Below, piece by piece: positions 1-5,344 of a stretch of 7,324 nt of DNA; the first letter of the stretch is position 1, and every line of letters starts with the position of its first letter. The translations under genes and the position numbers were made by a program. The notes below the pieces were generated by a model that made no database searches, had not been told where the DNA came from, and saw nothing but the letters and a program-made list of their open reading frames with translations. The DNA is taken from NCBI GenBank assembly GCA_946480605.1, contig CAMLKW010000220.1:1-7324 (forward strand), read 5' to 3'. The DNA is from an uncultured Roseateles sp. (GTDB lineage: Bacteria; Pseudomonadota; Gammaproteobacteria; Burkholderiales; Burkholderiaceae).

Positions 1-173
1 AGCACGACATGGGCGTGGTGTTCGGCCTGGCCGACAAGATCGCGGTGCTGGTGTACGGCGAGGTGATCGCCTTCGACACGCCCGACAAGGTGCGGGCCAA
101 CGCCCGGGTGCAGGAGGCCTACCTCGGCTCGGTGCTGGCAGACCAGCAGGCCGCGGTGGCGGGAGCGCATTGA
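1..173 (+). CDS. livG: LivG-like branched-chain amino acid ABC transporter ATPase (partial, C-terminal end only)
   Basis: The last 56 codons of an ABC ATPase enter from the left edge; the first two bases are the end of a Glu codon, giving the reading E-HDMGVVFGLADKI. This is the switch (H-loop) region: the His in EHDM is the conserved H-loop histidine that contacts the ATP gamma-phosphate in LivG-type subunits. The following VLVYGEVIAFDTP and the near-terminal EAYLG are typical of LivG C-termini. LivG is one of two cytoplasmic ATPases that power the LivHM permease for import of branched-chain or related amino acids (family knowledge). Its TGA (171-173) overlaps the ATG of the next ATPase gene, so the two are translationally coupled. 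The actual substrate cannot be told from this fragment; urea or aromatic-compound transporters use the same subunit family. Confidence 0.9.
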   Translation, partial: HDMGVVFGLADKIAVLVYGEVIAFDTPDKVRANARVQEAYLGSVLADQQAAVAGAH

Positions 174-886
174 TGGGCAGCCTCCACCTCGAGAACCTGC
201 ACGCCTTCTACGGCAAGAGCCACGTGCTGCATGGCGTCACGCTCGACGTGAAGCCCGGAGAGATCGTCAGCCTGCTGGGCCGCAACGGCTCGGGCCGCTC
301 CACCACCGTGAAGACGATCATGGGCCTGGTGGACGGGCAGGGCTCCATCAAGTGGGATGGCGATGAGATCCTGGGCAGGAAGGCCTACGAGATCGCGCAC
401 CTCGGCATCGGCTACGTTCCGGAGAACCGCGACATCTTTCCTGAACTCACCGTGCACCAGAACCTGATGCTCGGCGAGAAGGGCAGCAAGGCCGCCAGGA
501 AGGGCAACCCGCGCTGGAGCTTCGACGACATGTACCGGATGTTCCCGCGGCTCAAGGAGCGCCAGCACACCGAGGCCGGCGTGCTGTCGGGCGGCGAGCA
601 GCAGATGCTGACGCTGTGCCGCACGCTGATGGGCGACCCCGACCTGATCATGATCGACGAGCCGACCGAGGGCCTGGCGCCCAAGATCGTCGAGCTGGTG
701 GCCGAGTACTTGAAGGAGCTCAAACGGCGCGGCGTCTCGGTGCTGCTGGTCGAGCAGAAGCTGGCCATCGCGCTGGAGATCTCCGAGCGCTGCTACGTGA
801 TGGGCCACGGCCGCATCGTCTTCGAGGGCAGCCCGGCCGACCTGCGCGCCAACGCCTACATCCGCAAGGAATGGCTGGAGGTCTGA
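173..886 (+). CDS. livF: LivF-like branched-chain amino acid ABC transporter ATP-binding protein
   Basis: A complete 237-residue cytoplasmic ABC ATPase, the usual size for LivF. The motifs are in order: Walker A GRNGSGRST at residues 36-44, Q-loop region YVPENRDIFP at 81-90, ABC signature LSGGEQQ at 138-144, Walker B LIMIDEP at 158-164 with catalytic Glu163, and the LivF-style switch LLVEQ at 191-195. The ATG at 173 is preceded by a good ribosome site (GGGAG, 161-165, 7-base spacing) and overlaps the upstream stop as TGATG; an in-frame TTG at 170 would add only one residue. Together with the upstream LivG-like subunit it forms the ATPase pair of a HAAT-type importer. One oddity is that the Walker A lysine is Arg42 (CGC at 296-298). 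I recall this Lys-to-Arg change in other betaproteobacterial LivF-like proteins, so it is probably tolerated rather than a dead site. The substrate is unknown. Confidence 0.93.
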   Translation: MGSLHLENLHAFYGKSHVLHGVTLDVKPGEIVSLLGRNGSGRSTTVKTIMGLVDGQGSIKWDGDEILGRKAYEIAHLGIGYVPENRDIFPELTVHQNLMLGEKGSKAARKGNPRWSFDDMYRMFPRLKERQHTEAGVLSGGEQQMLTLCRTLMGDPDLIMIDEPTEGLAPKIVELVAEYLKELKRRGVSVLLVEQKLAIALEISERCYVMGHGRIVFEGSPADLRANAYIRKEWLEV

Positions 887-910
887 AGGGGCGGGCTGCT
901 CAACCGCCCT
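887..910. terminator. Short hairpin between convergent livF and GGDEF genes
   Basis: GGGCGG at 889-894 pairs with CCGCCC at 904-909 around a 9-base loop, immediately after the livF stop and overlapping the last codons of the convergent gene. It has no T-tract on either side, so it is at best a weak or Rho-assisted bidirectional end signal. Confidence 0.25.
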
Positions 911-1427
911 GGCGCAGCGCCAGGTCCTGGCAGGCTGCGTCGGCCAGCTGCCTGCCGTTGCGCCCGGCCTCCGGGAACAGCGCCCTGCCCATGCGCACGC
1001 CCAGGTACAGCCGCTGTCCTTCCACGCCGTAGGCGCCGGTCAGGGTCTGCTGCAGCCGCTGCTCGACCAGGGCCGCCGTTTCCGCTCCCGCGCCGTGCAG
1101 CAGCACCGCGAAGCCCAGCCCGGCGACCTGCACCACCTCGTCCGTGCTGCGCACGCGGTTGCGCAGCCGCAGCCCGGCGGCCTGCAGCAGCTCGTGGTCC
1201 ACCGCCGCGCCCATGCCCGCCGCGGCGTTTGGTGCCACCAGCAGCTCCAGCTCTATCCACAGCAGCGTCATCAGCTCGCAGGAGCGACGGCACAGCGCCA
1301 GGCGGCGCGACATGTGCAGGTCCAGCGACTCCATGGACCCCACCCACGGCAGGCCCGCGTTGCGGGCGCCGCGCTGGACGGCGGACGGTTCGTTGGCGGC
1401 GGTGGTGGCGGTGTGGGAGAGAGACAA
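900..1427 (-). CDS. Degenerate GGDEF-domain protein, probable non-catalytic c-di-GMP receptor
   Basis: A 175-residue soluble protein with one GGDEF-fold domain from about residue 35 to the end and no membrane segment. The active-site motif aligned with VARLGGDEFAVLL reads VVQVAGLGFAVLL, so GGDEF has become AGLGF (residues 102-106, bases 1110-1124). The metal-binding DxD of the first strand is replaced by ELE (59-61), so diguanylate cyclase activity is very unlikely. An RSTD motif (93-96) sits exactly five residues before AGLGF, the spacing of the RxxD inhibitory site that binds c-di-GMP in PleD and WspR. Receptors such as PelD keep this site on a dead domain. I chose TTG at 1427 because GGAG lies 7 bases upstream; the alternative is ATG at 1334 (residue 32), which would still keep the whole domain. 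The gene is divergent from the ECF sigma factor and convergent with livF. The fold is a motif-based assignment; the role is inferred. Confidence 0.72.
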   Translation of the reverse strand: MSLSHTATTAANEPSAVQRGARNAGLPWVGSMESLDLHMSRRLALCRRSCELMTLLWIELELLVAPNAAAGMGAAVDHELLQAAGLRLRNRVRSTDEVVQVAGLGFAVLLHGAGAETAALVEQRLQQTLTGAYGVEGQRLYLGVRMGRALFPEAGRNGRQLADAACQDLALRQGG

Positions 1428-1456
1428 GGGAGAGCTCCGGCATTCGGGGGAAGGGC

Positions 1457-1531
1457 GGGTGAGGGGCTGCCGACGGGACGAACCCCGGCTGGGCCGGCCT
1501 CCCGGAACGGACCGTCAGCAGCCCCTCACCC
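1457..1531. repeat. Long inverted repeat in the divergent intergenic region
   Basis: GGGTGAGGGGCTGC at 1457-1470 is repeated perfectly inverted as GCAGCCCCTCACCC at 1518-1531. After one mismatch (1471/1517) the stem continues with GACGG (1472-1476) against CCGTC (1512-1516). The 35-base interior holds a smaller hairpin, CCGGC-TGG-GCCGG at 1485-1497. The total is 19 paired positions plus an inner stem. There is no T-tract on either side, so it is not an intrinsic terminator. It lies upstream of the minus-strand GGDEF gene, where it may form a structured mRNA leader, and about 95 bases upstream of the ECF gene. An operator, a leader structure, or a REP-like repeat are all possible. Confidence 0.7.
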
Positions 1532-1572
1532 TGTAAAACGGGCTGCAGTGCCGCGACCCGACATCGCGCCGC

Positions 1573-1620
1573 AAAAAAACTTTCGTCCGGCGGGTGTCGG
1601 CTCCGGCTGCCGCTAGAGTC
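1573..1620 (+). promoter_or_regulatory. Candidate ECF-type promoter with upstream A-tract for the sigma factor/kinase operon
   Basis: Seven consecutive A residues (1573-1579) followed by CTTTC form the only AT-rich patch in this GC-rich intergenic region and look like an UP element. TGTCGG at 1595-1600 followed 17 bases later by GTC at 1618-1620 resembles ECF promoters, which often pair a TGTC- or GGAAC-type -35 with a GTC-type -10. A start site about 7 bases beyond the GTC would fall at or very near the GTG at 1627, implying a short or absent leader. The call rests on pattern only; autoregulation by the adjacent sigma factor is an inference. Confidence 0.35.
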
Positions 1621-1626
1621 CGGTCG

Positions 1627-2181
1627 GTGCAAGACATCACCCGACTGCTGAGCGCCGCGCAGGCCGGCGACCGCGCCGCCGCCGATCAGGTGGTGGCCCA
1701 GCTGTACGGCGACCTGCGCCGGCTGGCGCGGCGCCACATGCGCAGCGCCGGCGAGCTGACGCTGCTGGACACCACCGCGCTGGTGCACGAGGCCTGGCTG
1801 CGCCTGGCCGGCAGCGGCGGCCAGGCCTTCCCGGACCGGCGCCATTTCCTGGCCTACGCCGCCCGCGCCATGCGCACCGTGGTCATCGACCTGGTGCGAT
1901 CCCGCCTGGCCGAGCGCCACGGCGGCGGCCAGGCACTGCTGACGCTCAATACCGTCATCGCCGAGCAGGCGCCCCAGGGCGACGACCACATCCTGCGCAT
2001 CCACGAGGCGCTGGACGAGCTGGCGCTGCTGGAGCCGCGGCCGGCCCAGGTCGTGGAGATGCGCTACTTCGGCGGCATGCTGGAGCAGGAGATCGCCCAG
2101 GCGCTGGGCGTGACCGAACGCACCGTGCAGCGCGACTGGCAGAAGGCGCGGCTGTTCCTGGCCATGAGCCTGCAGCAATGA
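1627..2181 (+). CDS. ECF-type RNA polymerase sigma factor (Sigma70_ECF/TIGR02999 type), kinase-linked
   Basis: A 184-residue sigma factor. Region 2 spans roughly residues 12-95, with LRRLARRHMR, TALVHEAWLRL and RHFLAYAARAMRTVVIDLVR all typical of the Sigma70_ECF (PF07638) family. Region 4 is about 115-184, with helix-turn-helix EQEIAQALGVTERTVQRDW at 153-171. I chose GTG at 1627 because family members begin just before a DITxLL segment (here QDITRLL) and AGAG lies 8 bases upstream; a GTG at 1594 is in frame but overlaps the candidate promoter. No anti-sigma gene is adjacent. Instead a transmembrane Ser/Thr kinase follows by 18 bases. Where classical ECF factors have acidic DAED in region 2.2, this one has D48-T49-T50-A51, so two of the three acidic residues that contact the beta-prime clamp are missing. 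In the EcfP/PknT system of Vibrio parahaemolyticus, phosphorylation of a threonine in this region restores polymerase binding. A similar mechanism here is inference, and the target genes are unknown. Confidence 0.9.
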   Translation: MQDITRLLSAAQAGDRAAADQVVAQLYGDLRRLARRHMRSAGELTLLDTTALVHEAWLRLAGSGGQAFPDRRHFLAYAARAMRTVVIDLVRSRLAERHGGGQALLTLNTVIAEQAPQGDDHILRIHEALDELALLEPRPAQVVEMRYFGGMLEQEIAQALGVTERTVQRDWQKARLFLAMSLQQ

Positions 2182-2199
2182 CCACGTTTCCTCACGCGC

Positions 2200-4893
2200 A
2201 TGGATGAACAAGAGAAACAACGCTGGCTGGCCCTGAGCCCGCTGCTGGACGAACTGCTGGACCTGGACGAGCCCGCCCGCGAGGCGCGGCTGCAGGCGCT
2301 GGACGCCGACACCGCCCGCCAGCTGCGCGAGCTGCTGGCCCGGGACGCCGAGTTGCAGGCCCAGGGCTTCATGGGGCAGGCGGCGGCCGAGCAGCTGCAG
2401 ATCGCGCCGGGGCCGGCCGAGGCCGAGCTGCCCGACCTCACCGGCCAGTTGCTGGGCCCCTACCGGCTGGAGCGCGAGCTGGGCCAGGGCGGCATGGGCG
2501 CCGTCTGGCTGGCCAGCCGCGCCGACGGCCGCTTCGACGGCCAGGTGGCGGTCAAGTTCCTGAAGGCCGGCGTGTTCGGCAGCGGCGACGCCGGGCGCTT
2601 CGCGCGCGAGGGCCGTATCCTGGCGCGCCTGTCCCACCCGCACATCGCACGCCTGCTGGACGCCGGCGTCTACCAGGAGCTGCAGCCCTACCTGGTGCTG
2701 GAGTACGTGGACGGCCAGCCCATCGACGCCTACTGCCGCGAGCGCGGGCTGGACCTGCAGGCCCGCGTCGCGCTCTTCCTCGACGTGCTGGCCGCCGTGG
2801 CGCATGCCCATGCGCGGCTGATCCTGCACCGCGACCTGAAGCCCAGCAACATCCTCGTCACGCCGGCCGGCGAGGTGAAGCTGCTGGACTTCGGCATCGC
2901 CAAGCTGCTGGACGACGCGGCCGACGGTGGCCCGGCCGCCGACGCCACCGAGCTGACGCGCCGCGCCGGCAACGCCTACACGCCCCAGTACGCCGCGCCC
3001 GAGCAGGTGCAGCAGGCCGACGTGACGACGGCCACCGACGTCTACGCGCTGGGCGTGCTGCTGTTCCAGCTGCTGGGCGGCGGCCACCCGACGGCCGGCG
3101 ACACGCACACCCAGCTGGACCGGCTCAAGGCCATCGTCGAGCTGGTGCCCAGGCGGCTCTCCGAGGCGGCCGCCAGCCAGCCGGACGAGCCCATGGCCCG
3201 TCACGCGCGCGAACTGCGCGGCGACCTGGACACCATCGTCGCCAAGGCGCTGAAGAAGGCCCCGGCCGAGCGCTACGCCAACGCGCAGGCGCTGGCCGAC
3301 GACCTGCGCCGCTGGCAGGCCCACGAGCCCATCGCCGCGCGGCCGGACAGCCGCTGGTATGTGGCGGGGCGCTTCGTGCGCCGGCACCGGTGGGCGGTGG
3401 GGGCGACCAGCCTGGCGGTGCTGGCGCTGGTCGGCCTGACGGTCGTCAGCACGCTGCAGGCCCGCCGCGCCGAGGCCGCAGAGCAGCAGGCCGAACAGCG
3501 GCGCCAGCAATCGGACGAACTGCTGGCCTACATGCTGGGCGACTTTGCCGACAAGCTGCGGCCCATCGGCAAGCTGGAACTGCTGGACAGCATTGGCGGG
3601 CGCGCGCTGGGCTTTCTGCGGGATGCTGCGATTGCGCGACCGCAGGAGCGCCTGAGTCGCGCCAAGGCGCTGACCGTGATCGCCGAGGTGCGCGTGACCC
3701 GCAGCGATCTCGACGGCGCGCTCGAGCCGTTAAACGCTGCCAGGACATTGCTGGCGGGCGACCCGCCGGAGCCGGCCCTGACGGCGTCTTGGCGCAAGGC
3801 CCAGGGCGCCGCCGACTTCTGGCTCGGCCGCATCCTGTTGCGCAAGCGTGACCAGGCGGGCGCGTTGAAGGCCTGGGAGGCGTACCGTGCGGTCAGCCAG
3901 CATTGGCTCGACGCGCTGCCGCAGGACATGGAAGCGATGCTGGAGTTGTCCTACGCCGATACCAACCTCGGCGGCCTGGCGCTCGACAGCGGTCGGCTGG
4001 GTGATGCGGCGCGGGCTTTCGAGGCATCCATCCGCCTGAAGCGCCAGGCACTTCCCCAGTTGCCGGCCGAGCGGCGTGAACAGGCCTTGTCCGACCTGGC
4101 GGGCAGCCTGAGCTGGCTGGGGCAGACGCAGCTGTGGCTCGGTCAGGGCAGTCGCGCGCTGGACACGTTCGACGAGGCCTTGCAGACATTGCTTCCGCTG
4201 AGGCAGGCGCAACCTGCCGACGCGCCCTCTGCCAACCAGGAAGCCATCCTGCGCCGCTGGCGCGGGGAGACCCTGCATGCGCAGGGACGCCATGACGACG
4301 CGCGTGATGAATTGCAGGCGGCGCGGCGGCTGTTCGGCGAGTTGGTGAGCCGAGACCCCTCAAACCACAGCTGGCAGGGCGAGTCCCTCGTCACGCAGTT
4401 GCTGGCGCTGGAAATCAGCCCGCCACGCGAGACCCGCGAACTGCAGACTGCGCTGAACCGGCTGGCGCAGGGGCTCGACCAGTGGGAGCGCTCCGGCAGT
4501 GCTGCCGCCCGTGTTCGTCGCCTGCCTGATCGCGCCCGGTGGGCACGGCTGAACGTCGCCGCGGCAACGGGAGCGGCCCGTGCCGAGGCCTGGGCGCAGC
4601 TTGAGGCTGTGCGCGCCAAGCTGCGTGAAGCGCTGCAGGCACGTCCTGGCGAGTTGCGCCTGGGCCGCGCGCTGGCCCGCATCGGCGACACGCTGCTTCG
4701 AGAGCATGCCCCGGTCGGCGCGATGCAGCAGCATGCCTGCGAACTGGTGCTCAGCGACCTGGCATTGCTTCAGGGCCAGGTCAAGGTGGACTTCCTGGTG
4801 ACGTCCGTCTGGTTGCTCGCGCGCCCTTGCGCGCCTGACGAATCGGGCGACGGTGTGGCAGATGTCCGGGACTGGCTGGGAAGTAGAGGCTGA
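2200..4893 (+). CDS. Transmembrane Ser/Thr protein kinase with TPR-like C-terminal sensor region
   Basis: An 897-residue kinase of the bacterial Hanks type. An N-terminal helical segment (about 1-80) precedes the kinase domain at about 88-375. The motifs are complete: glycine loop LGQGGMGAVW (94-103), ATP-binding Lys119 in VAVK, catalytic HRDLKPSN (210-217), metal-binding DFG (230-232) and APE (266-268). It is therefore an RD kinase and should be active; T253 and T261 are candidate activation-loop sites. One hydrophobic segment (about 398-417) follows RFVRRHR, placing the kinase in the cytoplasm and the rest outside. After it come a charged helix (about 418-440), a MLGDFADKLRPIGKLELLD segment (445-463) often seen ahead of TPRs in such proteins, and helical repeats fitting TPRs (about 582-613, 630-663, 680-713). 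No Shine-Dalgarno is visible before ATG 2200, so translation is probably coupled to the sigma gene. The C-terminal half uses more A/T-ending codons than the kinase half. It likely phosphorylates the upstream sigma factor (inferred from gene order); the signal is unknown. Confidence 0.92.
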   Translation: MDEQEKQRWLALSPLLDELLDLDEPAREARLQALDADTARQLRELLARDAELQAQGFMGQAAAEQLQIAPGPAEAELPDLTGQLLGPYRLERELGQGGMGAVWLASRADGRFDGQVAVKFLKAGVFGSGDAGRFAREGRILARLSHPHIARLLDAGVYQELQPYLVLEYVDGQPIDAYCRERGLDLQARVALFLDVLAAVAHAHARLILHRDLKPSNILVTPAGEVKLLDFGIAKLLDDAADGGPAADATELTRRAGNAYTPQYAAPEQVQQADVTTATDVYALGVLLFQLLGGGHPTAGDTHTQLDRLKAIVELVPRRLSEAAASQPDEPMARHARELRGDLDTIVAKALKKAPAERYANAQALADDLRRWQAHEPIAARPDSRWYVAGRFVRRHRWAVGATSLAVLALVGLTVVSTLQARRAEAAEQQAEQRRQQSDELLAYMLGDFADKLRPIGKLELLDSIGGRALGFLRDAAIARPQERLSRAKALTVIAEVRVTRSDLDGALEPLNAARTLLAGDPPEPALTASWRKAQGAADFWLGRILLRKRDQAGALKAWEAYRAVSQHWLDALPQDMEAMLELSYADTNLGGLALDSGRLGDAARAFEASIRLKRQALPQLPAERREQALSDLAGSLSWLGQTQLWLGQGSRALDTFDEALQTLLPLRQAQPADAPSANQEAILRRWRGETLHAQGRHDDARDELQAARRLFGELVSRDPSNHSWQGESLVTQLLALEISPPRETRELQTALNRLAQGLDQWERSGSAAARVRRLPDRARWARLNVAAATGAARAEAWAQLEAVRAKLREALQARPGELRLGRALARIGDTLLREHAPVGAMQQHACELVLSDLALLQGQVKVDFLVTSVWLLARPCAPDESGDGVADVRDWLGSRG

Positions 4894-4896
4894 GTT

Positions 4897-4918
4897 GCAT
4901 CGCTGCGTGCAGGGATGC
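4897..4918. repeat. Imperfect palindrome/hairpin between the kinase and the small orphan gene
   Basis: GCATCGCTGC (4897-4906) faces GCAGGGATGC (4909-4918) with one G-G mismatch, giving a compact hairpin right after the kinase stop codon. The following TGTTAGCTT is only moderately T-rich, so it could be a weak terminator separating the small gene from the operon, an mRNA-processing stem, or an operator. Confidence 0.35.
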
Positions 4919-4957
4919 TGTTAGCTTGGCGATCCCGTTTATCAGTCAACGATTGCA

Positions 4958-5329
4958 ATGACCACTACCTACTACGTCAAGGCCAGTCCCGATGGCGCCT
5001 TCGCTGCGTGCGACTACTACGCCGACCCCGAATGCACCCAACCCGTGGCAGACGATGCCCTGAAGGTGCCGGCGTCTGCCAGCGCCTGCGACATTGCCGA
5101 GGCCGATGGTTGCGAGTTGGCCCTTGTTGGAGCCAGCTACAAGACACTGGGCCATGCCCCGGTGATGACAGACTCCAATTTCGCGGCGGCCGTCTCTGGG
5201 GTCGTGAGCATCGGCATGCCCACGACCAAGACCGTGACCAAGGGCGTGGTGCTGATCTTCTCGACCCGTGATACGGTGTCCACGCTTTACGCGAGCGCGG
5301 ATCCCCAGATCACCAACGGCGACGAATAG
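4958..5329 (+). CDS. Small orphan protein downstream of the kinase, function unknown
   Basis: A 123-residue protein beginning MTTTYYVKASPDG and ending ASADPQITNGDE. I do not recognise it with confidence. It has no signal peptide and no membrane segment long enough to span a bilayer. Predicted character is mostly beta-strand with many Thr, Ser, Val and Ala residues. Four cysteines lie in the first half (18, 26, 44, 52), which could bind metal or form disulfides, though none makes a CxxC pair. The C-terminal DPQITN segment is faintly reminiscent of the short DP-EP family (PF08985), which I recall as of unknown function; this is a weak resemblance from memory. It starts 64 bases after the kinase stop, beyond a small hairpin, with no clear Shine-Dalgarno. 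The frame is open throughout with normal codons, and it ends 15 bases before the convergent J-domain gene. It may be the third gene of the sigma/kinase operon, a target of the sigma factor, or unrelated. Confidence 0.7.
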   Translation: MTTTYYVKASPDGAFAACDYYADPECTQPVADDALKVPASASACDIAEADGCELALVGASYKTLGHAPVMTDSNFAAAVSGVVSIGMPTTKTVTKGVVLIFSTRDTVSTLYASADPQITNGDE

Positions 5330-5344
5330 AGCCGACTCAGCCTC

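Noticed and set aside
1457..1531. Interpreting the long inverted repeat as an intrinsic terminator
   Set aside because: The flanking genes diverge from it, and neither side has a run of T residues after the stem.
1457..1531. Interpreting the inverted repeat as the ends of a small insertion sequence or MITE
   Set aside because: The interior is only about 47 bases, and I see no flanking direct repeat of target-site length.
1095..1616. A plus-strand open frame opposite the GGDEF gene
   Set aside because: The translation is Gln/His/Arg/Gly-rich without any motif and runs through the inverted repeat and the candidate promoter. The minus-strand reading gives a recognisable GGDEF fold.
1594..1626. 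An earlier GTG start for the sigma factor, adding 11 residues
   Set aside because: The extra residues do not match the family, whose members begin just before DITxLL, and the segment coincides with the candidate promoter.
856..3510. An 884-codon open frame on the minus strand opposite the sigma and kinase genes
   Set aside because: It is the antisense image of well-supported plus-strand genes in GC-rich DNA. Its translation is dominated by Gln, Ala, Arg, Gly, Val and Leu runs with no domain motif, and it also crosses the GGDEF gene and the intergenic repeat.
4915..5271. Alternative plus-strand frame overlapping the small orphan gene
   Set aside because: It is Arg/Cys/His-rich, starts inside the hairpin, and has a less natural composition than the 4958-5329 frame.
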